The notes: a model not told the origin generated them from the letters alone. A stretch of 10,592 nt of DNA from an uncultured Rhodospirillales bacterium (GCA_938074585.1 CALJEW010000004.1:1-10592), one strand, 5' to 3'. Positions 1-6,745 are shown, counted from the stretch's first letter. A program made the numbers and translations.

Positions 1-301
1 AATGAGAAACATCGCCACCCGCCGTTGAAATGTTCTCAAACCCACACCCCACGGCCTCACGCGCCGTCGCATCACCAACGGAAAATAAAGGGATCTGGCG
101 TTCTGAATTGTTAGCACAATATGCCCTCACCCCGTTGGCGCTGGTCATTAAAAGGGCTTGAACGCCACTTAAGTCCAAGGATGTGCTGGGGATAAGCTCG
201 ATTGAAATCATAGGGTCGATCAACGTTTCCACCTGACGCGCGTACAATAAAGCCGCCAACGGCTCTGCATCAACTTCGGAACGTGTAATCAGGACCTTCA
301 T
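1..301 (-). CDS. hemD: Uroporphyrinogen-III synthase, N-terminal part (cut by window edge)
   Basis: HemD closes and isomerises ring D of hydroxymethylbilane to give uroporphyrinogen III, the step after HemC, in the cytoplasm. About 100 residues are visible, starting at ATG 301 and running off the left edge, out of roughly 240 usual for the family. The protein opens with MKVLITRSEVDAEPLA, the typical first strand of the HemD fold. It continues with LLMTSANGVRAY and then FSVGDATAREA, both recognisable HemD stretches. HemD has few invariant catalytic residues, so recognition rests on these blocks and on the neighbour. The start lies 41 bases beyond the hemC stop on the same strand, so the two probably share a transcript. 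No strong ribosome binding site is seen; an AGG lies somewhat far upstream. The visible part has no internal stop. Confidence is high for the family; completeness cannot be judged. Confidence 0.88.
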   Translation of the reverse strand, partial: MKVLITRSEVDAEPLAALLYARQVETLIDPMISIELIPSTSLDLSGVQALLMTSANGVRAYCANNSERQIPLFSVGDATAREAVGCGFENISTAGGDVSH

Positions 302-342
302 AACAATATTGCCTAATTTTAAGAGAAAATATCAGGGATATT

Positions 343-1275
343 TCACGACAAAATATTTGGTCCCGCTCGGCTGCGTAATTCATCCCCCGCATCGCGCCCC
401 ATGGCATCTCCATCGGAAGCCAGACCGGTGCGTTCAGTTTCAAACACTTGGCTTCCATCTTCTTTCGCCACCAAGGCCCGCAACCACAAGCGTCCATCTT
501 CTTGAAATTCGGCCAATCCACCCACCGGCGTCCGGCACGATCCATCCAGTGCATTTAATAGGGCGCGTTCAGCCGACACCCGGATCATTGTTGGTTGGTG
601 ATTTAAGGCGTGAACAAGGGCGATTGTGTCATCATCACCTTCGCGGCACGTAATTCCAATCGCCCCTTGGGCGACGGCTGGAAGTAAATCTTCAGGGGCC
701 ATAATGTCCGTCGCCAATTCTGATTTCCCCAGTCGGTTCAGGCCGGCCAATGCCAATAATGTCGCATCTGCAACACCTTCTGATAGTTTACGCAACCGAG
801 TTTGGACGTTACCCCGAAACAAACACACCTTCAAATCGGGGCGTTTGTGTAAAATTTGAGATTGGCGGCGTAGTGATGAAGTCCCAATTATAGAACCCGA
901 CGGCAATTCAGCCAAGCGGTTAGCTTTATGGCTAATGAAGGCATCGCGTACATCTTCACGTTGTAGCGCCGCAACCAACGCAATTCCTGGCACCAAATGG
1001 GTTTCTAAATCCTTCATAGAATGGACCGCAATATCGATCTGCCCTTCTAATTGAGCGGCGTCAATTTCTTTTGAAAACAAACCCTTACCACCCACTTCAG
1101 ACAAGGCGCGATCTTGGACAGCATCGCCTGTGGTTTTGATTTCGATAATCTCAATTGAACCGAGGGCGGCTAATTGGGAGTGGTGGGTTATTAATAAATC
1201 GCGAACTTCTTGGGCTTGTGCCATTGCCAAAGGGCTACCGCGTGTACCGAGCTTTAAGGGATCTTCTCTTGTCAT
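343..1275 (-). CDS. hemC: Hydroxymethylbilane synthase (porphobilinogen deaminase)
   Basis: HemC joins four porphobilinogen molecules into hydroxymethylbilane in the cytosolic heme pathway. The 310-residue length is normal for the family. The N-terminus LKLGTRGSPLAMAQA is the classic opening. VGGKGLFSKEID and VHSMKDL follow; Asp89 in the latter corresponds to the catalytic aspartate near position 84 in E. coli. GTSSLRRQSQ and FRGNVQTRLRKL supply the substrate-binding arginines. Cys247 in LDGSCRTPVGG is the attachment point of the dipyrromethane cofactor. ATG 1275 is chosen because the family motif begins a few residues later. A small AT-rich hairpin (arms 327-333 and 337-343) overlaps the stop and lies before hemD; it is too weak to call a terminator. 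The gene is divergent from tsaD across an 80-base promoter region. No defects are seen. Confidence 0.97.
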   Translation of the reverse strand: MTREDPLKLGTRGSPLAMAQAQEVRDLLITHHSQLAALGSIEIIEIKTTGDAVQDRALSEVGGKGLFSKEIDAAQLEGQIDIAVHSMKDLETHLVPGIALVAALQREDVRDAFISHKANRLAELPSGSIIGTSSLRRQSQILHKRPDLKVCLFRGNVQTRLRKLSEGVADATLLALAGLNRLGKSELATDIMAPEDLLPAVAQGAIGITCREGDDDTIALVHALNHQPTMIRVSAERALLNALDGSCRTPVGGLAEFQEDGRLWLRALVAKEDGSQVFETERTGLASDGDAMGRDAGDELRSRAGPNILS

Positions 1276-1300
1276 TGGGAATTCCGTGCGTACAAACTAC

Positions 1301-1319
1301 ATTATAAGAAGAATATAAT
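1301..1319. promoter_or_regulatory. Divergent hemC / tsaD promoter core
   Basis: The AT-rich spacer between hemC and tsaD holds two perfect TATAAT boxes. One is on the plus strand at 1314-1319, about 37 bases before the tsaD ATG. The other is on the minus strand at 1306-1301, about 26 bases before the hemC ATG. They are placed so each could be the -10 element of the gene it faces. No good -35 match is found at 16-18 bases for either; TTGCCT upstream of the minus-strand box sits at about 20 bases. If both are used, the two polymerases would compete for overlapping DNA. The boxes are seen; their use is inferred. Confidence 0.5.
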
Positions 1320-1343
1320 AATACTCAGGCAACTAGGTTGGAT

Positions 1344-1349
1344 AAAGGA
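1344..1349 (+). promoter_or_regulatory. Ribosome binding site that fixes the tsaD start
   Basis: AAAGGA lies six bases before ATG 1356. It supports that ATG over the in-frame TTG at 1338, which would add six residues ahead of the conserved TsaD N-terminus. Confidence 0.75.
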
Positions 1350-1355
1350 TTTTCG

Positions 1356-2429
1356 ATGATCATTTTAGGGATTGAGTCGAGTTGTGATGAAACAGCGGCA
1401 GCTGTGGTCACCGACAACCGCGAAATTTTATCAAACGAAGTTCTCTCTCAAATCGATGAACACGCCCCCTACGGCGGCGTTGTTCCTGAAATTGCAGCAC
1501 GCGCACATTTAGATGCCATCGATACCATTGTTGAGCGCGCCATGAAAAACGCTGGCGTTAAATTTTCTGAGCTTGATGCTATTGCCGCCACCGGAGGGCC
1601 GGGGTTGATTGGCGGCGTATTGGTTGGCGTCATGACCGCCAAAGCCATTGCAGCCGTCCACGACTTGCCGTTCATTGGGGTTAATCACTTAGAAGGCCAC
1701 GCGCTAACTGTCCGCTTAACTGGTGATGAAGCGGGCAATGAAATCCAATTTCCATATTTATTGCTGTTGGTATCAGGCGGGCATTGCCAATTATTGATTG
1801 TTGAGGGCCAAGGGTCCTACAAACGCCTAGGCACAACCATAGACGATGCTTTGGGTGAAGCCTTTGATAAAACGGCCAAAATGATGGGGCTTGGTTATCC
1901 GGGTGGGCCGATGGTTGAAAAATATGCTCAAAACGGAGACCCGGTCCGGTTTTCGCTGCCGCGGCCATTAAAAGGCCGCGCGGGATGTGATTTTTCTTTT
2001 TCAGGCCTCAAAACAAAAGTCCGCCAAACAATTGAGAACCTACCGGAAGGTCCGGTAAGTGAGCAGGACAAGTCTGATGTTTGTGCTAGTTTTCAAAATG
2101 CTGCGGGTGATGTACTGATCGATCGATGCGAACATGCCATTGATACGTTCTTAGAGGCCCACCCCAACGGCACCCATTTGGTTGTATCGGGCGGTGTTGC
2201 GGCCAATCAATCGATCCGGGGGCGCTTGAACGCTTTGTGCAAAGCTCACGGCTTGTCATTTGCGGCACCCCCAGCGGCGTTATGCACCGATAACGCGGCA
2301 ATGATCGCTTGGGCCGGGATGGAACGCTTTATAAAAGGCGATACTGACGATCTATTCTTTTGTCCCCGCCCACGCTGGCCGCTGGACCCCGATGCTCCAA
2401 AGGCAGCAGGGGCCGGGGTTAAAGCTTAA
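1356..2429 (+). CDS. tsaD: tRNA N6-adenosine threonylcarbamoyltransferase
   Basis: TsaD (Gcp/Kae1 family), working with TsaB and TsaE, transfers the threonylcarbamoyl group from TC-AMP to A37 of ANN-decoding tRNAs, making t6A in the cytoplasm. From ATG 1356 the protein has 357 residues, slightly longer than the ~340 of many relatives. It opens with MIILGIESSCDETAAAVV, the ASKHA nucleotide-binding strand. VVPEIAARAHLD and GGPGLIGGVLVG follow. His111 and His115 in NHLEGHA are the metal ligands. LLVSGGHCQL, DDALGEAFDKTAKM and GYPGGP come next, and CTDNAAMIAWAGMERF contains the third metal ligand, Asp312. A TTG at 1338 would give a longer form, but an AAAGGA site directly supports 1356. The gene is divergent from hemC. 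In many alphaproteobacteria gpsA follows directly; here a methyltransferase remnant and an opposing gene lie between. The C-terminal tail (about residues 345-357) is Ala/Gly-rich and not part of the core fold. All key residues are intact. Confidence 0.97.
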   Translation: MIILGIESSCDETAAAVVTDNREILSNEVLSQIDEHAPYGGVVPEIAARAHLDAIDTIVERAMKNAGVKFSELDAIAATGGPGLIGGVLVGVMTAKAIAAVHDLPFIGVNHLEGHALTVRLTGDEAGNEIQFPYLLLLVSGGHCQLLIVEGQGSYKRLGTTIDDALGEAFDKTAKMMGLGYPGGPMVEKYAQNGDPVRFSLPRPLKGRAGCDFSFSGLKTKVRQTIENLPEGPVSEQDKSDVCASFQNAAGDVLIDRCEHAIDTFLEAHPNGTHLVVSGGVAANQSIRGRLNALCKAHGLSFAAPPAALCTDNAAMIAWAGMERFIKGDTDDLFFCPRPRWPLDPDAPKAAGAGVKA

Positions 2430-2447
2430 CCCTAAAATCTCAAAATC

Positions 2448-2748
2448 ATGCCTCTTATTTCGAAACAAAAAACCTATAACCGTATTGCCCGGCACTATGT
2501 CATTCTGGATTTGCCGTTCGAACGCGGTCGTTATAAACCGCTGCGCCAAAAACTATTTAAAGGCCTATCCGGGCATTTTTTAAATGTGGGATTTGGGACG
2601 AAAAGAAATTTTCCATATTATGCCGTTGGCACCGGTTTAACCGTTATTGATCTAAACCCCGCACTCTTTTAGCTCAAAAAAGAAGGGTGTCATGTTTGAC
2701 CACGATATACTGGAACTTGATGCGGAAGTGCTGGCACTGCCGTCTTAA
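2448..2748 (+). pseudogene. Class I SAM-dependent methyltransferase, truncated remnant
   Basis: The first 74 codons (2448-2672) read as the N-terminus of a class I SAM methyltransferase: YNRIARHYVILDLPFERGRY, then an LSG turn, FLNVGFGTKRN as motif I, and VIDLNPALF as motif II. Relatives known to me have a D-x-G-x-G-T-G motif I; here Asp is Asn and the last Gly is Lys, suggesting loss of SAM binding. A TAG at 2670-2672 ends the frame. Homology-like sequence continues past it (LKKEGCHV). It then shifts frame near 2690 into MFDHDILELDAEVLALPS (2692-2745), which resembles the region after motif II, and stops at 2746-2748. The rest of the usual ~200-residue protein is missing; the opposing decarboxylase-like gene begins exactly there. 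It starts 18 bases after tsaD with no clear ribosome binding site. I call it a decayed gene. A short expressed peptide cannot be excluded but would lack the catalytic domain. Confidence 0.75.
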
Positions 2749-2783
2749 ACCGGAAATAAGTCTTCCGGCTTAAGACGGGTTTT
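2740..2783 (+). terminator. Strong hairpin at the convergent gene ends, terminator-like
   Basis: A 16-base stem with a single mismatch (arms 2740-2755 and 2763-2778) encloses a 7-base loop and is followed on the plus strand by GTTTT. It lies where the methyltransferase remnant meets the opposing gene, so it can end plus-strand transcription coming from tsaD. The short T-run makes it only a fair intrinsic terminator. The minus strand has no T-run after the stem. The hairpin overlaps the last 12 codons or so of the minus-strand gene (residues LKPEDLFPV and the stop). Confidence 0.6.
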
Positions 2784-3728
2784 GGCCAAATACTGATCCA
2801 CCGATTGCTGGCACATCCAATCGATTAGGGCTCGGTTGGCTTTTAAACCATACGACCAATAATCCTCCCCCATAACATCGCGAGTCATTTCCATGGTTTC
2901 ATGCATCCATGGCAAGGATATGCGGTTAGCGCTGCCAAGCCAAATATCGCTCAAACGCTTAAGGGCTATATTGCGCGCCTCAACAAACGCATTGAACACT
3001 GCTTGCGCCAGCCACGGGTTTTCATCCAATATGGTTTTTCGAATGCCGATGGTATGCATGACCGGAAAGAACCCGGTCTTTTTGTAATAAGCCCGCTCTA
3101 CATCCGCAAAATCAGGGAAAAGTCGTTTTATGCGCGGATCTTTTTCTAAAAAGGCGCGGGGCACTTTGGGGGCTAACAACGCGTCCAATTCCCCATCCAA
3201 CAACAAATCGTTTAAATTTTCACCTTCATTCATTGGCTGGACAACGAACCCCGATGGTAAATCGAGCGGTAAACGCTCAACCCGAACGCCCCCATCAAGC
3301 CCACCGGTGCGGTACTTAATGGTCGATAAAACAACGCCGTATTCAGAAGCCAAAATACCCCGCAACCAAAGCGCTGCTGTCATTTGATATTCAGGCACGC
3401 CAACCGTGCGGCCTTCTAAATCCTTTGGTGATTTGATTCCGCTATCAGTCCGCACATAAAACCCACTGTGGCGGAAAGCGCGAGATAGAAAGACGGGGAT
3501 AGCCGTATAGGCCGACGTTCCGGATGAGACTTGCATTATATAACTGCTCAGCGACATTTCAGTGATATCAAATTTAGCAACGTCCACAGCCAGCGGGAAA
3601 AGTGTTGTTGTTGGCAAAGCGCTGCATTCTACGGCGCAACCTTCAATGCCAACCTGGCCATCCAAAATCGCTTCGGCGCGGTCATGGTCCCATGTAGCCA
3701 ACGTCAATTTCAATGGGCTTTCAGTCAA
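2745..3728 (-). CDS. 4,5-dihydroxyphthalate decarboxylase-like / NMT1-type substrate-binding-fold protein
   Basis: The protein resembles the family named after phthalate-pathway 4,5-dihydroxyphthalate decarboxylase, which shares the periplasmic-binding-protein type 2 fold. Visible blocks are LKLTLATWDHDRAEAILDG at the N-terminus, FDITEMSLSSYI near residue 70, and AIPVFLSRAFRHSGFYVR near 95. SPKDLEGRTVGVPEYQMTA lies near 120, and GELDALLAPKVPRAF near 200. There is no signal peptide, so it is probably cytoplasmic. Most relatives have no proven substrate, and no other phthalate genes are present, so the enzymatic name is only a family label. I choose TTG 3728 (327 residues). It has GGAG eight bases upstream, and the family normally begins just there. 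The longer form from ATG 3782 (345 residues) adds an unusual AT-rich leader and lacks a well-spaced ribosome site. The gene sits between tsaD and gpsA, reading against both. It looks intact. Family confidence is good; function is uncertain. Confidence 0.8.
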   Translation of the reverse strand: MTESPLKLTLATWDHDRAEAILDGQVGIEGCAVECSALPTTTLFPLAVDVAKFDITEMSLSSYIMQVSSGTSAYTAIPVFLSRAFRHSGFYVRTDSGIKSPKDLEGRTVGVPEYQMTAALWLRGILASEYGVVLSTIKYRTGGLDGGVRVERLPLDLPSGFVVQPMNEGENLNDLLLDGELDALLAPKVPRAFLEKDPRIKRLFPDFADVERAYYKKTGFFPVMHTIGIRKTILDENPWLAQAVFNAFVEARNIALKRLSDIWLGSANRISLPWMHETMEMTRDVMGEDYWSYGLKANRALIDWMCQQSVDQYLAKTRLKPEDLFPV

Positions 3729-3736
3729 GGCAGCGA

Positions 3737-3740
3737 CTCC
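3737..3740 (-). promoter_or_regulatory. Ribosome binding site supporting the TTG start at 3728
   Basis: On the minus strand GGAG lies eight bases before TTG 3728. The sequence just upstream, between 3741 and 3782, is very AT-rich and reads more like a promoter/leader than coding sequence. The ATG at 3782 has a GGGCGGGA directly abutting it, which is too close for a normal ribosome site. Confidence 0.5.
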
Positions 3741-3873
3741 AGTTTTTAAATTCGAGTAAAAAGTTAAATATTTTTTGACCATTCCCGCCCAGAAGTCGAG
3801 TTCTTTTGTGAATTTTAGGTGACATCGCTCCGAAGCCCTTGTTCGTTTCGGTTTGCATGGTTAAGAATAACGA

Positions 3874-4869
3874 ATGACGAATGTATCAATCATTGGCGGA
3901 GGCGCATGGGGAACAGCTTTGGCTATGGCAGCCAAACGCGCCGGAAGCGACGTTTGCATTCAAGCCCGCGAGCTTGAAGTCGTCGAGTCGATTTACACGT
4001 CGCATGAAAACACCATGTATTTGCCCGGCCACGCGCTGGACCCTACAATTCGAGCGGTCACAGACCCGATTGAAGCCATTAATGGGGCTGATGTACTTTT
4101 ATTGGTCACACCCGCACAGCATTCACGGGCCCTGATGACGACCTTAAATGAGGCTCTATCGCCAGAACAATCGATCGTTATTTGCTCTAAAGGGATCGAA
4201 CAAGGGACATTCGCACTGCTTAGTGAAATCGTCTATGAAGTGAACCCGGATTTATCGCCAATGATCCTTTCTGGCCCAACGTTCGCCGCCGAAGTCGCAT
4301 CCCAGCGCCCAACGGCAGTCACGTTAGCAACCACAGATCAAACCAAAGGCGACTTGGTATCAAAAGCCATTGGCACGCCGTATTTCAGGGTTTATTTGTC
4401 CGATGACATCATTGGCGCACAAATTGGTGGCGCGGTTAAGAACGTTTTGGCCATTGCGTGTGGCATTGTTGAGGGACGCCAAATGGGCGACAACACCCGC
4501 GCCGCCCTAATCACCCGCGGTTTGGCTGAAATTGTTCGTATGGGCAAAGCCAAAGGCGCAAAACCAGAAACACTTATGGGGCTTTCAGGCCTTGGTGATT
4601 TGACGCTGACGTGCACAGCCAAACAATCGCGCAATTTTTCATTGGGCATGGCGCTCGGAGAAGGGCGCTCTTTGGATAAAATATTGGGCGAGCGCACCTC
4701 CGTTGCTGAAGGTGTTTTCACCGCATCCAGCGTCATTGGACTTGCTAAACGCTTAGGCGTTGAAATTCCCATTTGTCAGAGCGTCGATAACCTTTTAAAC
4801 CATGGGGCAGATATCAGTCAGGAAATCACAAACTTGCTGAACCGTCCGTTCAAAATCGAATCTCTTTAA
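3874..4869 (+). CDS. gpsA: Glycerol-3-phosphate dehydrogenase [NAD(P)+]
   Basis: GpsA reduces dihydroxyacetone phosphate to sn-glycerol 3-phosphate, the backbone for phospholipids, in the cytoplasm. The 331 residues match the family. The Rossmann motif is at the very start (VSIIGGGAWGTALA, with Gly8, Gly10 and Gly13). Lys106 lies in CSKGIEQ. SGPTFAAEVA follows, and Lys189 in GGAVKNVLAIACGI is the catalytic lysine. RGLAEIVRMG and GLSGLGDLTLTC are the C-terminal substrate-site blocks. ATG 3874 places the glycine motif at the normal distance; only a weak AAG precedes it. A YciI-like gene follows after 15 bases and a Rieske gene after that, so the three are probably one operon. Its promoter would lie in 3729-3873, shared with the opposing gene; I could not identify convincing boxes. 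No defects are seen. Confidence 0.96.
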   Translation: MTNVSIIGGGAWGTALAMAAKRAGSDVCIQARELEVVESIYTSHENTMYLPGHALDPTIRAVTDPIEAINGADVLLLVTPAQHSRALMTTLNEALSPEQSIVICSKGIEQGTFALLSEIVYEVNPDLSPMILSGPTFAAEVASQRPTAVTLATTDQTKGDLVSKAIGTPYFRVYLSDDIIGAQIGGAVKNVLAIACGIVEGRQMGDNTRAALITRGLAEIVRMGKAKGAKPETLMGLSGLGDLTLTCTAKQSRNFSLGMALGEGRSLDKILGERTSVAEGVFTASSVIGLAKRLGVEIPICQSVDNLLNHGADISQEITNLLNRPFKIESL

Positions 4870-4884
4870 CTTAAGGAACTTATT

Positions 4885-5169
4885 ATGCGTTACGTCATTA
4901 CTTGCAAAGACAGACCCGGCAATTTAACTGTTCGCATGGAAAATCGCCCAGCTCACGTTGAATTTTTAAAAGCCCATTTAGACAACATGTTGTGCGCTGG
5001 CCCGACGTTGAATTCTGACGGCAACCCATCGGGTAGTGTTTTGATTATGGATTTCGACAGCTTAGCCGATGCCGAAACATGGGCCGCAAAAGACCCTTAC
5101 GCAATTGCCGGTCTTTTCGAAAGCGTATCGATTACGGCTTGGAAAAAAGTTTTCCCAGAAGCGGAATAA
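4885..5169 (+). CDS. YciI-like family protein
   Basis: This is a small 94-residue protein of the YciI fold (a dimeric ferredoxin-like alpha/beta barrel family), cytoplasmic, with no proven general function. The sequence shows the usual pattern: strand MRYVITCKDRPG, then RPAHVEFLKAHLD with the conserved histidine, GPTLNSDGNPSGSVLIMDF, and DPYAIAGLFESVSITAWKK at the end. AAGGA at 4873-4877 sits seven bases before ATG 4885, a strong ribosome binding site. The start is 15 bases after gpsA, so translation is probably linked. YciI-like genes are often found next to gpsA in alphaproteobacteria (recalled, not checked), suggesting a conserved but undefined partnership. The conserved His and Asp have been proposed as catalytic in the family; no substrate can be named from this sequence. 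Confidence 0.9.
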   Translation: MRYVITCKDRPGNLTVRMENRPAHVEFLKAHLDNMLCAGPTLNSDGNPSGSVLIMDFDSLADAETWAAKDPYAIAGLFESVSITAWKKVFPEAE

Positions 5170-5178
5170 ATCAATCCC

Positions 5179-5514
5179 ATGACTGATATCAAACTCTGCA
5201 AACTGGGCGACATTGAAGATGGAAACTCGGCTGGGTTTCAAATTGAAACTCCTGACGGCAAGCGTAGTGTAATCGCTGTCCGCAAAGCCGATACCGTTCA
5301 TGCTTACGTAAATTTGTGCCCCCATATTGGAGCACCGCTTGATTTCCAACCTGGAAAATTTCTGAACCACGATAAAACCCACATCATGTGTTCGACCCAT
5401 GGGGCGTTGTTTCAAATTAACGACGGCCTGTGTGTTTCAGGGCCCTGCGTCAATAAACATTTGGAAATTTTGGTCACCAAAACAATGGGCGCAGACATTT
5501 GGATCGATTTCTGA
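5179..5514 (+). CDS. Small Rieske-type [2Fe-2S] ferredoxin-like protein
   Basis: This 111-residue soluble protein carries the Rieske cluster motif. Cys47-Pro-His49 lies in NLCPHIGAPLD, and Cys71-Ser-Thr-His74 in MCSTHGALF, with 21 residues between His49 and Cys71. Two cysteines and two histidines would bind one [2Fe-2S] cluster. Two further cysteines in LCVSGPC (86 and 90) are typical of the third Rieske loop region. There is no signal peptide or membrane helix, so it is cytoplasmic and resembles the ferredoxins of dioxygenase systems or NirD-like proteins rather than the bc1 subunit. No oxygenase or reductase gene is nearby, so its electron donor and acceptor are unknown. It begins nine bases after the YciI-like stop and is likely in the gpsA operon. 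The ribosome site is weak. The gene downstream on this strand is a broken MFS transporter. Confidence 0.92.
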   Translation: MTDIKLCKLGDIEDGNSAGFQIETPDGKRSVIAVRKADTVHAYVNLCPHIGAPLDFQPGKFLNHDKTHIMCSTHGALFQINDGLCVSGPCVNKHLEILVTKTMGADIWIDF

Positions 5515-5542
5515 CCCCTTATAATCCAGTTTAAGGTGCCCA

Positions 5543-6732
5543 ATGCCCGCTCAAAATAACTGCACCTTTCGCCGGATAATTTAGCCCTTTGCTGTTGCTG
5601 AAACGTTTGTTTGGGCCTCTTTCTATTATTCGTTTCCAGCTCTTTTACCAGAATGGGAACGTACGCTCGGCTAGTTAAAAACGGAGCTTTCGGGCGCGTG
5701 CACAACGGCCTTGATTCTGTCCGCCATTCTGGCCCCCTTCGATGGGCGCATGGTCGACCGAGGTCATTCGCGCTTGGTTTTCGCAGGTAGCGCTGCTTTG
5801 GGTGCAGTCATGCTCAAAGCATTATCACAAATCAACGAGCTTTGGCAGTTTTATATGGCATGGGCCGGTATTGGAATTGCCATGGCAGGAGCCTTGTATG
5901 AAGCCTGTTTTGCTATCGTAACAAAATCGGTTGGCACTCGAAATAAACAAGCCGTCACTTTGATCACTTTGGTTGGTGGGTTCTCCGGAACCGTATTCTT
6001 TCCGACAGCACACCATTTAATATCACTAATCGATTGGCGCGGCACAATCTTGGTTTTCGCAATTGCTGTCCTCTGTATTTCCCTACCGCTGATTTAGTAT
6101 GGGTGTCGCAATGCGGAACGGTTTGCACAAGCTCAACCTCAAAAACAATCCACCCCACATATATCGACATAAACCATCCTGCGGTCCGCCACATTTTGGT
6201 TTTTAGCCTTTGCCTTTTGCGCGATTGCAGTTGAACATGGCATGGTTTAACTCGTTTATTAACTATTATGGCAGACCGGGGGGTCAGTTCTGACGCTGCG
6301 GTTTTCGCGGTATCAATGATTGGCCCGATGCAGCTAGTTAGGCGCTTGGCCATGATGGTGGCCGAAAAACATGTCTCGATGTTTAGCATTGCGCTGGGTT
6401 GTTCCGTAAGTGTGACTATTGCCGCAACCTGCTTATTGGGAGCCCAAGGGGGTGCCGCACTAGTTGTTGTTTTGTGATTTTACATGGGGCCGTATATGGC
6501 GTCACCAGTATCACTCGCCCCCCTCATCACCGCCAATGTTTTGGTTCACCAACGTTTTGGTGTTGTATCCGGAATGTTGGCCGTGACGTTTATGTTAGGC
6601 TTTGCCATTTCACCCACATTGGCGGCGATGGTTTGGGAATTTGGTGGTTATGATTTGGTGATTGAGCTCGCCATCCTTACAGCCATCATCGGGCTATGTG
6701 CCCCGATAATGTCTGATAAGATGGAGAAATGA
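5543..6732 (+). pseudogene. MFS transporter, multiply disrupted
   Basis: If repaired, this stretch would encode about 396 residues of a 12-helix major facilitator. Recognisable blocks are ETFVWASFYYSFPALLPEWE, LSAILAPFDGRMVDRGHSR (the loop 2-3 Asp/Arg-rich signature), GIAMAGALYEACFAIVTKS, SMIGPMQLVRRLAMM and, after repair, GAVYGVTSITRP. AAGGTG at 5533-5538 precedes ATG 5543, marking the old start. Lesions in order are TAG at 5582-5584, TAG at 5672-5674, TAG at 6095-6097 and TAA at 6170-6172. A frameshift follows near 6241-6250, another near 6469-6470, and a compensating one at the C6 run 6518-6523. The last segment, FGVVSGMLAVTFMLGFAISP to the TGA at 6730-6732, is well preserved. Seven lesions are too many for sequencing error. 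It begins 28 bases after the Rieske gene, so it may once have belonged to that operon. The substrate is unknown. Short open pieces inside (for example 5711-6097 and 6484-6732) should not be read as genes. Confidence 0.9.
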
Positions 6733-6745
6733 AGCGCTTAACGGT

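Noticed and set aside
327..343. Seven-base AT-rich hairpin between hemC and hemD
   Set aside because: The stem is weak and AT-only apart from one pair, with no proper T-tract; not enough to call a terminator or regulatory element.
1960..1980. Seven-base GC-rich inverted repeat inside tsaD
   Set aside because: It lies within a conserved coding block (PLKGRAG), has no T-run, and is explained by codon choice.
2392..2583. Open frame overlapping the tsaD end and the methyltransferase start
   Set aside because: It is out of frame with both, has no homology-like blocks and no ribosome binding site.
4392..4772. Long open frame antisense to gpsA
   Set aside because: It is opposite a clearly intact conserved gene, has no recognisable domain, and reads like a shadow of its codon pattern. 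The same applies to the antisense frames across hemC, tsaD, the amidase and acs.
5711..6097. A 128-residue membrane protein as a separate gene
   Set aside because: It is an internal piece of the broken MFS gene in the same frame as 5543, and it lacks its own start signals.
5543..6250. TAG codons read as an amino acid so that the MFS gene is functional
   Set aside because: A TAA and three frameshifts also break the gene, so stop recoding alone would not restore it. Decay is the simpler explanation.
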